DNA from: Amyelois transitella
Lineage: Eukaryota; Arthropoda; Insecta; Lepidoptera; Pyralidae
Assembly (NCBI RefSeq): GCF_032362555.1
Contig: NC_083523.1
Span: 1,091,501-1,155,500 of the forward strand
Length of the DNA stretch: 64,000 bases
Reading direction: 5' to 3'
The stretch's first letter is position 1; each line of letters starts with the position of its first letter. Position numbers and translations under genes: made by a program. Below, piece by piece: positions 27,590-39,700 of this stretch. The notes below the pieces were generated by a model that worked only from the letters and a program-made list of their open reading frames with translations, made no database searches and had not been told where the DNA came from.

Positions 27590-27752
27590 CCAGATTAATA
27601 CTTGGAATTCTGCTGTACGTAATGGGCTAGCAACCTGTTACTATTTGAATCTCAATTCCTATATTTAAGCCGTACAGTTGAACGTGACCTTTCAGCCTAT
27701 CCGACTGTTTTGTCTATCTCGTAAGGGATGAAGACGTGATTGTATGTAGGTA
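27590..27752 (+). mobile_element. SINE-A 3' part
   Basis: 'aatgggctagcaacctgtta', 'tttgaatctcaattcctata', 'gttgaacgtgacctttcag', 'gaagacgtgattgtatgtag'. It lies about 180 bp from the end of AKH1. Confidence 0.75.
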
Positions 27753-27932
27753 AGTATAAAAAGGAAGAATTCAATAAAATTCTATTTTTTATTTTAGATA
27801 CAATTGAACAAAGTATGAAATATGAATGCAGGATATAAATGATAGCGAAACATTTCTTAAACAATCCAAGTGATTATAAAAAAATCTTAAACAAATAAAA
27901 TCGCCGTGTCATTTATGTGATCAGTGATGATT

Positions 27933-28473
27933 TCAAGGCTTCTGGCAAATTAGTAACTTCTCAGCTTCGTTCTGGAAAGGAATTATTTTTTCAAATTAGG
28001 TATTTCAATAAAAAAATATTGTTTTGTATTTTAAGTATTAAATCTATGTATAAGTATGCCTAAATTAAAAGATCCATCAAGTAGTAGGTAAATGCACCTT
28101 ATTTGTTTACAATGAAGGTTTAAGGACAATATAAAATAAAATTTGTTTGTTTTTAAATCTAAATATTCAATTGATTATAAAAATTTAAATAAAAAATGGA
28201 AAGCAAAGGAAGTCACTTATACAGAGTAATATTTAAAAAAAAAACAATCTGTGTTAAAAAAAAATGTTATATTAAAGTATGTTTTAAAATTAAAATTTTA
28301 CGTCTTACCTGTATCAGTTTGTAGATAGCACCAAGAGATTCATCGTTTCTGCACGAGATTGAACCAGTGATCGTCGACCGTTTGCCACCCCAACTCGAAG
28401 TAAAAGTTAGTTGGGCCTCCGTCCAAGCAAAAAGGCAAGCAACCAGTAACAAAAACACCACCGCCTTATTCAT
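27933..28473 (-). CDS. AKH1: Adipokinetic hormone 1 precursor (2 exons)
   Basis: Exons are 28309-28473 and 27933-27971 (TGA at 27933-27935), with a GT-AG phase-0 intron, giving 67 aa. A signal peptide ([20 protein letters not shown]) is followed directly by [12 protein letters not shown]. After signal cleavage, pyroglutamate formation, cleavage at KR and amidation from Gly this yields [15 protein letters not shown], identical to the known Manduca AKH. The remaining peptide has two Cys residues (SISC and LLIC), as in other AKH precursors, which dimerise through disulfide. The peptide is made in the corpora cardiaca and mobilises fat-body lipid and carbohydrate. The gene lies head to head with AKH2, and the intron position is the same in both. 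Confidence 0.96.
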
Positions 28474-28563
28474 TTTTTTTTAATTTTCTTTTTTTATTTG
28501 CTGTAAAAGGCTGAATTCTTTTGAACGTCGAATGCGTTTGTATTGTTTCGAAAAAGGAACGCT

Positions 28564-28571
28564 CTTTTATA
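28564..28571 (-). promoter_or_regulatory. TATA box of AKH1
   Basis: TATAAAAG on the minus strand, about 90 nt upstream of the AKH1 start codon. This implies a short 5' UTR of roughly 60 nt. Confidence 0.75.
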
Positions 28572-29233
28572 CTCTTAATTTCATTTGTTTGTAGCTTCGA
28601 GAAAATTAGTGAAGCCTTCTAAGTTTTAATTTGTTTTTAACTTAATTGCTTGCGTCTGCCGTCCTACGCATGCAAGCTATATTTAACAATATAATAATTA
28701 TTATAGTATATTACTGTTAGAAAAAAAAATATAGTTTACGTACAGAAGGACTATAAAAATACTGAAGTCTACAGAACACCATAAACCAGCCTCTTTTTTT
28801 TTGTATATGTTGGATTTACGTCATACTCGTACAATGCAAATAATAGTTAAAACGGTTTTTAACTAAGGATTTAATAAACCACTTTTGAAGACTGAAGAGG
28901 TTTTAATTTTACCAGGTATGTAATTTTTTTCTGCATGTAAAATTAGTTATCTCACCTATAAAGTCCACAGAAATAGATGGATCTCATGAAACTGATAGAT
29001 ACTTTTAAACCGACTTCAAGAAAAGAGAGGTTTTCAAATCGGCCAGTATTTTTGGCTTCTTTGCTTCAATCTTCTTCTCTTCAATAACATCATATTTTTC
29101 CATCCAAAAAGTATCTGCAAAAATAATTACCCACGTCACGCATCATTTTCAAAAACAAGTCCAATTACCGCAACATTTCAAGTCTTCTTTTGATTGTCTG
29201 AAGCCATCGAGCGGTCATCTAATTGTCCAGACT

Positions 29234-29244
29234 TATATATAAAG
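29234..29244 (+). promoter_or_regulatory. TATA box of AKH2
   Basis: TATATATAAAG, about 50 nt upstream of the chosen AKH2 start codon. It argues against an earlier in-frame ATG at 29223, which lies upstream of the TATA box. Confidence 0.7.
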
Positions 29245-29294
29245 GGACAAATCTTATCCCGGATCATTGTACAATTGGTCTAAGAATAGGAACC

Positions 29295-29897
29295 ATGTCT
29301 CGAGTGATAATCTTCGTTTTCCTAGCGGTTCTACTGGTGGCAGACGCCCAGCTTACCTTTAGCACGGGGTGGGGAAACGGGAAGAGATCGGTGACCACGG
29401 ATGGAGAAGATGCCTGTGTTCCTGACGAGACGATCTATGTTTTGTATAAATTAATACAGGTAAGTAACTATGTTATATTCAAGTCATTATCATTAAGCCA
29501 TAATTAATATTAGACTATTGGCTCTAAAAGTACCATTGAAGCTCATCTTTTATAGTTTTTTTATTGTCTAGCCTCAATTTAATAATACTGGGATATCGGT
29601 GGAAAAGATACAGTGCCTGCCATAATCTTTTGACGCCATGCAGAAATTAAGAACATTATTATTTCGCAATAATTTGGCGTAGGTACCGATAGCTATATTC
29701 ATGTAAGTTTAATTCAGTATACAATTGCTATAAGACTTTTCCATTATTATTTTACCTAGGTCAAATCCCAAAATATAGTTCTTTTTTAAATAAAATAAAC
29801 AAACAGTTCCTTACTAAAAAAACATCACTTGTATTTCTTTCTTTTTCAGAGTGAAGCAGAGAAGTTTTTGGCCTGTAAAAATGGAGCGAAAAATTAA
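29295..29897 (+). CDS. AKH2: Adipokinetic hormone 2 / hypertrehalosemic-type precursor (2 exons)
   Basis: Exons are 29295-29459 and 29850-29897 (TAA at 29895-29897), giving 70 aa. The signal peptide MSRVIIFVFLAVLLVADA precedes QLTFSTGWGNGKR, predicting the decapeptide pELTFSTGWGN-amide. Known relatives are the Heliothis hypertrehalosemic hormone pELTFSSGWGN-amide, differing at one position, and Bombyx AKH2. The tail has Cys in DACV and LACK. Exon 1 has 55 codons, exactly as in AKH1, and both genes split after YKLIQ before (N/S)EAEK, so they are duplicates. The start at 29295 was chosen because the signal peptide begins there and the TATA box lies between it and the upstream ATG. Confidence 0.95.
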
Positions 29898-32800
29898 ATA
29901 ATTGAAAATGGAAATCATTTGAAAATCAAACTTGTTATTGGCTATTGTTAAGTTTAAATTATATTAAGTATATTATTGTGTACACACTAAAAATTAACGG
30001 TCACAGCTTTACTAATTATTTATTTTTGGTATTAAATATAGTAATTCATAAATAGAAGTCATATCTATAATAGGTATCTATTCTTTCTTGTTTTCCGTTT
30101 TAATATTGTTCTTCTTGGTCATCATAAGTATATTTTTAACACCAAAAGTAGTTTTGTTAAGACTTGGCGAACAGGCTGGGTTCCTTAAGTCATTTCAAAA
30201 CAATAATTGAACCAAAAAAGATTGTGTGAGGTACTTTAGTGTAAAAAACTTTTACTTGCCCCGAACAAACAATGTTTGTATCACATCACTTAAATTATCA
30301 TTAAAGGTACTTACTAAGATACATTTGGCTGAATATGTTTTGTTTCGCTCTTCAACAAGGTAAATTCTCACCAGGAATTGTAAACTATATTTAATCATTA
30401 ATTAAATAAGCATTGTATTTTGTAAAATAAAACAAAATTCCAGATAGGTAGGTATACTTTTATTAAAATCCTTCCATTTTTTATAGCGACACATTAACTT
30501 AAATGATGGGAATGATGACTCTACGCTCCTAAAGGTTTTTTTACAAAACTTATAATTATCTGCAGGTTATTAAACTATGTGTGGAAGCAACCAGGATTTT
30601 GTTACTTGCTTTTGATTATGATCTATAATACATTGACGTTACCGAGAGGTTCCGTAGAGAAGGGAAATGTAGAGGGATGAGGAAAGAGCAATGAATAAAT
30701 AATTTATGACTTAGTTTTGATGGCTGATTCTAATGAGAAAGGTAAAGGTTTAATTATATTTTAGGCAATTTCTTTAAAATTAAAGAAATCTCAAAAATTC
30801 TGTTTAAGTTAGTAGGTAATTTCTGAAATTTAATAGATAAATTGTTGCCATATACTTAATAAATAAAATAGTATTCTTTAAAAATTGCCATTTTAGATTA
30901 AAATATGTATGTATTATTTACCAATAATATGGTCTTTCAGCTTAGATAAAAAATGATAACGTGTATCAGATGAAAGTAAAAAACTTAAAATATCACTCCG
31001 GACCCAAGGTTCTCCTGGAGGACATCCCTGGGGGTGTCATGGAGACTTTAATTCGGAGCCTTAGTAATTGAAATTTTGAAATGGTTTCAATTACTTGTTT
31101 TTTATAAGTATATTTTTTTTAATTTTGTCGGTAAATTTTGGTAATCTCCATACTTTGTGGATTATAAATATTTTTCTGAAACAATTTTGCCTAATTTTTT
31201 TTTTGGTGTCAGTACCATTGTCTTGGTTATGTAAAATGTAGATGACATTGTCATAAATGATTATGTATTTGAATTCGGGTAATTTCAGATTATAGGCAAG
31301 GTATTAACTACATGCTCATCACAGCCCAAGAATACCTAAAGGACATATCAAAATTAATATAATCGATTGTCCCCTAATTTATTGTTACCAACCTAAAAGT
31401 TATTACCAAAAAAGGGACGGAAATAGAAAAATGAGCAAGAACAGTAAATGAACAAAATTAATTCGGTCATTTGGGCACCGGTTCTAAAATATCTTAGTCG
31501 AACACAGCGTTAGTGATATAAACATGAAGACACGTGTAAATTCACATTAAAACATTAATTTTTTTTGGTGGAAATATACTCTTTTTTTTACACTACGCAA
31601 CATTGAAAATGTTTATGTATTTATATGCCATAACAAACAATTAGGACGAATTAATAAAATACTTCTGATAAAATCAGATTAAAATAAATAATCGTTTCAG
31701 AACGGTAGCAATTTAACAAAAAATTATGCACAAAAGACGTTGTTTAAAGAGTACATTCCCACGGACAGATAAATAGGAAACATTGAGAGTATATACAGTG
31801 ACACGAATAAACGTGGTTAGACATAAAATTAACATTGATAAAATATTAACAGTGTTTAAAAGGTAATATAATACTATATTTGATATAGATAACTGTACAC
31901 TGAGCGACACAGGTGTAGAGAGTTGTAGGCCCAACTATATACATTTAATAACCCTAAGCTTCTCATTAAAAGTCCTTATAAAAGAAGATGAGAGGAATAA
32001 AATGTAAATCAATAATCATCAATAAAATATAATAAAGTAATGTTAGTACTTAATTAAAAAAAAAACATATCATGTTGAGACAGTGTGATAACGTCATCTA
32101 TGTAAATAGTAGGCAGAAAAATGAGTTAAGAGAAAATGAATCTCTTAGTTATGTATAAACAAATTTATTTTGTTTAAAAAACCGAACTTAGTATGGTTCA
32201 ATTATAATTAAAATAATGATGCTTGCTTACAATAAATAACTAACAAAAACAAACTTTATTTGGTAATATTCTCTCATGATGTTTTTATTGGAATAAAATT
32301 ATAAGACCTTTTAATGGTAAGTATATTTAATCCTAAACATTACACTTACTTATCTAAACTAATAAATAATGAGTAATGTGTTTAATAAATTCCTTTTGTC
32401 TTATAGACGTTATACTTAATTAGGTCATAAATGAAACCTACACGATAGATAGTCTAGGCCATTTTATTATAATGTGAACATATTTCTACTTCGATAGCTA
32501 TTTGATAATGACTATAGAAATATTGAACTCTACCTCAAGTGATATCGAGTTCTCATTTCAATGATTATTTAGTTTTTGTCTAATTTAATAAAGAATATAC
32601 ATTCAGACAGTCCAACTTTAGAGGTTCCCATTAAAAGAGATATTATATGCTTATCTAGTCTGCATTTTACTATGAGTATAGTCTTAACCCACATACCTCT
32701 CGACAATACAAATATTGCTATAATAGTTAATGAATTAACATTACCTTATTCCTACAGCTACATTCACATATAATACGTCCTTATACAAGGAGCCGCTCTT

Positions 32801-32982
32801 TGGTAAAATTATCAAAAACCTTTCTTTTGGAAAGAATTTTTTGTACATAAATACACATACGTAATGAGTTTAATTTGTTAATATCTAAGTATCTTACGTG
32901 AGATATATGTTTAATGTATGAGCTTAGTTAGGTGTTCTTCGTTACCTTAGCCGGTTTTTCATTCGCCTGACCCGAATTTTTA
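29898..32982. other. Intergenic AT-rich stretch after AKH2
   Basis: No convincing exon or full repeat copy is visible. A slightly GC-richer patch at about 31005-31065 has no obvious coding frame. The AKH2 3' UTR must lie at the left edge. Confidence 0.5.
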
Positions 32983-33450
32983 CTATATTATGTTTATGTA
33001 TATTTGTATATATATTTCACATTTAAATACACAATACATAGTGTCCTTTTTGACTATTCTAGATTGGCAGCCAATTTTAATTTTGCGTGCCAAAATGAAG
33101 AACCGGCTATTCCATTGTGGTTTGGCGTCACAGCTTCCATACTCGCGAGGTTCTTCGCTTGCCAGGGCTCCGTCTAGTTCGTTGAAGGGATCATTTAAGT
33201 GTGATTTTTTAAACAAATTTGGTTTTTAATTGCGGTTTTATGCATCATATACCATTATCACTTTTCTATTGGTAGCCGTATCGGTGTCATCCATATTGCG
33301 CAAAATTTGGTCATCTGAGTCATTCTTTGTTTTCGGGCTAAAAAGAAGATGTTTCCAGAAACCCTTCGTAAATTTGGTCTTATCCTCACTGTCATCCTAT
33401 TTCCTATCTATAAAGAAGTTTCAAATATTATCTGGTCTTTTTTGTAGTAT
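32983..33450 (-). other. Coding-like remnants downstream of GluCl, unidentified
   Basis: On the minus strand two stretches read like protein: about 33235-33400 (NDSDDQILRNMDDTDTATNR, stop after VYDA) and 33060-33216 (NDPFNELDGALASEEPREYG). They are acidic and not low-complexity, but interrupted by a stop and AT-rich spacer, and no family is recognised. They could be exons of an unknown gene, a decayed transposon ORF, or chance. Confidence 0.3.
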
Positions 33451-33509
33451 CATCATGTTAACGAGCTAAAAATGAAAAAATCAGTAACATCACTTCGCTG
33501 GAGATCCCT

Positions 33510-33704
33510 TCACACTCTCGGGCACCTCGCCCTCCTCGGCGCCCTCTGGAGCCCCCGCCGCGGCCGCGCCCTGTTGGCGGGCGCGAGCCGCGGCGCGCCG
33601 TCCCTCAGGAAGGCGGCGTACGCGACCGCGAACAGGGCGTAGGGCGCGAGCACGGCGGCCGCGAGCCGGGCCACTTGCGGCGCGCCGCCGGCGTCACCGG
33701 AGAA
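33510..33704 (-). other. GC-rich coding-like block in frame after the GluCl stop
   Basis: After the GluCl TGA the same frame stays open for 64 codons to a TGA at 33510-33512. G+C is very high for this genome and third positions are mostly G or C. It encodes a hydrophobic segment, VARLAAAVLAPYALFAVAYA. Further on, the frame one base over gives an acidic, sensible tail (GAPEGAEEGEVPESVKGSPA, then K-stop at 33489-33491). This suggests a frameshifted coding remnant rather than ordinary 3' UTR. Identity unknown. Confidence 0.45.
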
Positions 33705-36700
33705 TCACTTCTCTTCGTCCTCGTCGCGGAATAGGTACGTAGACCTGGTTAAATGAAAAGAAATTGTCTGATTCAAACGTCACATTCAAATAAAGAAGCT
33801 GATTTTTTTATCCTGTTTATTTTAAAGTGAGTGATAACGGTGTCGTTTGGTTCCCGGCATCAATACAAAAAAGAATAGGACCACTCCATCTCTTTCCCAT
33901 GGATGTCGTAAAAGGCAACTAAGGGATAGGCTTACGAGTACAAACTTGCGATTCTTTTTTAGTCGATGGGTTAGCAACCTGTCACTAATTGAATCTCAAT
34001 TATGTCATTAAGCCAAATAACTGAACGTGGCCATTCGGTCTTTTCAAGACTGTTGGCTGTCGCAAGGGATATAGACGTGACTATTATGTATGTATGATAA
34101 CGGTGACTTACTGGTCTTGAAAGGTAAAGGTACACATACATACATATATAAAATCACGCTTTTTTCCCGGAGTGGTAGGCAGGGACTACATCTTTCCACT
34201 TGCCACGAGATCACTAGTAATGACACCTATCCATGTATATAATATTTTACCTAAATTTGACAGTACTTAGCAAAGTATTTACGCTCAGTGCATATTATGG
34301 AGTAAGAAGCGGCGAATATGACGTCAAATGAGCTTTGGAAGTGGTAACTTTTATTGTAATGGTTTCAAAATATGTTTGACATTGTTAAGTTGTACCTATT
34401 ACATATATTTTGAGCATTCTAAATTGATAAACTTGCCTAAGTAAATAATACAAAAAAAATAGCATAATTATAAGAGCATTTGCTACAATTCAACCTATTG
34501 AAAACAGCAAACATAAAAGAAATCAATACTCACCAATAAGCCAAGTTAAATATGGCGAAGACCAGGGGGAAGGTGATCCTGGAGATGACATCGATCCTCT
34601 TGGACCTGGTGGGGAACTTGGACATCCAGAGCCGGCAGCAGTTCTTCCGCGGCGCGCTCATGCGCACCTCGCACTGCCGCATCTTGATGTCCACCCCGTC
34701 GCGCACCAGCGGTTTCTGCAGTTGTAGACCAGTCAGGGGGGCAGGTAACGATACCATATGGGACTTTTATTTATTTATTCTTTATTGTAACAATTACAAT
34801 TTGTAAAGTAAAGGAACTGTAAAGGACTTAATGCTAATAGCATTATCTAACAGTCTACCATTGGGTTAAGCGGAGAACCTTTGTGTGGGTGATAATAATA
34901 ATGTATAACAAACATACTTACTATACGATATATACTAAAAACCTATACATAATATATACCTATATACTACACTAAACATACATATATACATAAATATATA
35001 TATATATATATATTCTTCATCATTGGACTACACCAAACTATCGACATATCTGAACTTAATTCCTGATTTCCGTTTTTTTTTTCAAAATTGTTTATTATTT
35101 TTGAGAATTTACTTTTCATGATTGTGTCAGAATCAGGAAACCCAGGAGATGATCAGATATAGACACAGGGTAAATATTTACACCAGACAGAGGAGAGACC
35201 TAACTCAGATTTTGATTATGTTGACTTACAATCTTTCTTTCTCTTTGAAAACTTGTTCGCTTGGATGTTCGAGGTATGCCCTTGTAAACAGATCTTGGCC
35301 GATCAAAGTCACACCATTACCCCGAGCATACGAGAGTGAAAAATAAAATAGAGATACATACATATAGAGATACATACAACAGTCTTGAAGAGAATGAAAA
35401 TAAAATAAAATAGAGTTCACTAAATCCAAACCAAAATCGAGCTCACCATAGCAAAAGTGGCGTTGCTGTCCGTATCCAACAAATCCGACGCCGCGTCCAT
35501 ACTGGCCGCCGTCTCCATCTCCCTCTTCGTCTTCTTCATCATCTCCCTGTGCATGTCTGACCTAGACGCGTAGTTCACCAGGGCGAACTCCAGCAGAGCC
35601 CCGAACACGAAAGTAAGGCATACTCCTGTCCACACGTCGATGGCTTTGGTGTAAGATACGGGGGGCAGGCTGGCGTTGATGCCCGACGACTGAGTAGCCA
35701 TTGTTAGGAGCGTTGTTACTCCTGGAATTTTTAATACATACATGCATACATATGGTCACGTCTATATCCCTTGCGGGGAAGACAGAGCCAACAGTCTGGA
35801 AGAGACTGAATGGCCACGTTCAGCTTTTTGGCTTAGTGATAGAATTGAGATTCGATTAGAGACAGGTTGCTAGCCTATCGCCTAAAAAGAATCCCAAGTT
35901 TGTGAGCCTATAGCTTAATTTTTAATGTGAAATGGATTAAAACTAACCAGTCACCAGTAGTATGGAACGCGCGATGCCGTTTTCATCGCAAAAACTAAAT
36001 CTTTCTATCTATAATATGTTAATATAAAACTAATCGATACCCCGTTTCACGGCATATTAAAAAGCGAAACAATGATAGTTTTTCGCGATTTTCGGTAAAA
36101 ACGACGTTATTTATTACCAATGGACCACTTCTCCTTTTTTTAGAACTGTGAATAATGTGAATGGCAAGGACGTTAATTAATTGCACAAATCTTAATGCTT
36201 CAGAAGATTTAATTCTAAGAAATGAATGCAAGTATATGGAGAATGCCCCTTGCATGGTTCCAACTGATAATATCTTTGTTGTATGTTACATCTCCTGCAG
36301 TCTGCAATGGAGTTAACACTAACATTATGCTGTTTCAGAACCCAAGTGGAGCCGTGAACACAGGCTTGATAAAAAAAAAGATACTACTTAAAAGCGTACG
36401 CCGTCCTCAGCATATTAATCAGATGGCCACAACTACTCTTTGATAGATAGATAGATAAAACTCTTTATTGCACCATAAGAGTAAAACATACAAAACAACA
36501 CAAAGCAGATATAGATGGTACAAAGGCGGACTTATCGCTAAAGCAATCTCTTCCAGTTAACCTTTGAATAATGAAACGGCTGGAGATGAACATACCAGTA
36601 CCAGCAAGTTTATGTAAGTTTATATCTTAATTATTAGGTATGTACACAAGCCACTGCCTTTCTTTACACTTTCCTGTCGTGGGCCTGCTGGAAGAAATTT

Positions 36701-39700
36701 CTCTAGAAAAAGTAGTGTCCTTTTACTGAATTTCTCTTTAAGTTTTGTTTTTCTTATTTTCCTTGTTGTACAAAAATGAATGAAAACATATTGACTAAGC
36801 AGATATACAAGGAGAATGTGGAGTGAAAGGTCGGAGTGGGAAGACCTAGACGAACGTATCTTGATCAAATTAAAGACGTCCTGATAAAGGGTCAGGTCAA
36901 AAGTACCCGAAACCGCCGAACTTGCATGAAGAGAGTTATGAATGTGGATGAAGCGAAGGAAGTATGCAGAGATCGTGGCAAGTGGAAAGAGGTAGTCTCT
37001 GCTTACCCCTCCGGGAAAGAGGCGTGATTTTATGTATGTATGTATTGTACATAAATATATACTACTCTGTCAAGAAAGTAGCAGGAAAAGATCAATAATA
37101 CACAAACTGTTTGTTATTCATCCAAATTTATTTTATCACCTTCAAAATATGCTCCTTTAGAAACGATACACTTACGCCAACGAATAATCCAATCATCAAA
37201 ACATTTTTTAAACGCTGTTTCCGGAATTGAGGTCAGTTCTCGCCGCGAATTCTCTTTTATGTCTTCTACCGATTGAAAACGGGTGCCACGAAGTGGTAAT
37301 TTGAGTTTAGGAAAAAGAAAAAAGTCGGCTGGAGCCATATCTGGTGAATATGGTGGTTGCTCGATGGTATTTGTTGAGTGTTTGGTTAAAAATTCGTTCA
37401 CAATGATGGCCTTGTGCGAAGGTGCATTATCATGGTGCAAAATCCAAGAATTTTCTTTCCACAAATCTGGCCTTTTTCGTCGGATTTGCTCTCTTAAACG
37501 CCGCATAACACTCAAATAGTATTCCTTATTTACCGTTTGACCTTCCGGCAAGAATTCCGAGTGCACAACACCGCGATAGTCAAAGAAAACAGTCAACATG
37601 ACTTTGACTTTTGAACGACTTCGGCGTGGTTTTTTCGGTTTCGGTTCAGTTGGAAGGCGCCACTCCGAAGCTTGTTGACTAGTTTGCATGTCAAACTCGT
37701 AAACCCACGTCTCGTCACCAGTAACAATGCGTTTCATGAATGTTGGGTCGGAATTGACTCGTTCTAGCATGTCCTCAGCGACTCTCATGCGATTGAGTTT
37801 TTGAAAAAAATTCAGGTCTTTTGGGACTAGCCGAGCGGCAACATGTTTCATACCCAAATTATTAGTTAAAATGGTACGGATCGACTCGTGAGATACAGAA
37901 AGTTCGGTGGCTATCTCTCTCAAAGTTGAATGAGGATTTTCAGTCACTATTTCCTTCACTTTTGCGATGTTAACTTCAGTTGCAGACGTTGATGGCCTAC
38001 CAGAGCGAGGCAAATCTTCCATCACATCTCGACCGCTTTTGAACGCTTTGTACCACTCATAAGCACGAGTTTTTGATAAAGTCGATTCACCGTAAGCCTT
38101 CTGTAACATTTTCAGTGACTCCGAACACGATATTCCATTGGCAATGCAAAATTTAAGACAAACTCTTTGTTCGATGTTTTTATCCATTATGAAATTAGCA
38201 ATACACACTAGATATGATATAACTAAAAATAGCACTGTATTTAATGTAAACAACAGATGCAACTCAAACTCCGCGCCAAAATGGAAAACAGTTGTGCCAA
38301 TCTAACAACAACAAAAAAAACATAAATTTGAATTTGGAACCATAAATAAATAATCCATTCCCGATACTTTTCTGACTGAATGTAAATACCTAGTGAAACC
38401 CTTGCGGGCACGGCGCCCTGGTCCAACCAGAAGGAGACCCAGGACACGATGACCAACATGCAGCACGGTATGTAGATCTGGATCAAGTAGTAACTGAACT
38501 CGCGTTTGAACAGCAAGTCCACTTTCAAGCAACTGTATTCACCTGAAATGCATCAGTGAAGAGTGTAATGTTTATGGTTACTGACAGAGTCATGTAGAGG
38601 ATTTAGTAAGAAAACATTTATAATCTTAGCCCCGAGTCGACCACTGCTGGTTCTAATATTCCTCGAAGGTGAAAAATCCATACATTCACAACCTTATTAA
38701 GATGGAAAGTCTTCTAGCAGACTCAACTTAGGTCAGGTACAGGAACGCCTTCCGATTGACGTCCATTTCTTGCAGTATGGCAGTACAATAAAGTATTTAT
38801 TAGATGATTTTTTAATAAATGGCCAAACTAGATACAAAAAGAGAAAGAATTACTGAATCCTTTTTTCAAAATTTTGAAGTACTTGAGTGAACAAGAATTA
38901 AGCACTTCTAATAAAAAGGATTATTTTTCATAAATGCGACTTGATGTGACTACAAAATATTTTCGCCTGATTTTATTTAGTTAAATCGCGATCCCTGCGT
39001 TCTTCCATCGCTTCATTCATAACACTTTTCGTCTGCATTCGTCCATCGCTTCATCTACATTCATAACACTTTTCGTCTGCATTCGTCCATCGCTTCATCT
39101 ACATTCATAACACTTTTCGTCTGCATTCGTCCATCGCTTCATCTACATTCATAACACTTTTCGTCTGCATTCGTCCATCGCTTCATCTACATTCATAACA
39201 CTTTTCGTCTGCATTCGTCCATCGCTTCATCTACATTCATAACACTTTTCGTCTGCATTCGTCCATCGCTTCATCTACATTCATAACACTTTTCGTCTGC
39301 ATTCGTCCATCGCTTCATCTACATTCATAACACTTTTCGTCTGCATTCGTCCATCGCTTCATCTACATTCATAACACTTTTCGTCTGCATTCGTCCATCG
39401 CTTCATCTACATTCATAACACTTTTCGTGAAACCTATTCTGGTGTTTTGACCTACCTTTCATTTCACCCCGATTAAGTGTCCTATTTGATGGCGGTACGT
39501 TAGTCTTATTTATTTAAAACTAGCGACCCGCCCCGGCTTCGCACAGGTGCAAAATTATAAATGTTATTATACATAAAAACCTTCCTCTTGAATCACTCTA
39601 CCTGTTACAAAAAATCGCATCAAAATCCGTTGCGTGATTTTAAAGATTTAAGCATACAGACAAACAGACTAAAATAGCGACTTTGTTTTATACTATGTAG

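Noticed and set aside
29223-29294. Upstream in-frame ATG for AKH2
   Set aside because: It lies before the TATA box and would place a non-signal sequence ahead of the signal peptide; the ATG at 29295 begins a normal signal peptide.
38188-38262. N-terminal extension of the mariner transposase
   Set aside because: MDKNIEQR is the usual kind of start for this family; the 25 residues before it are hydrophobic and probably untranslated.
39003-39430. CRISPR-like array
   Set aside because: The units are head-to-tail identical 44-mers without unique spacers, in a eukaryotic intron; it is a minisatellite.
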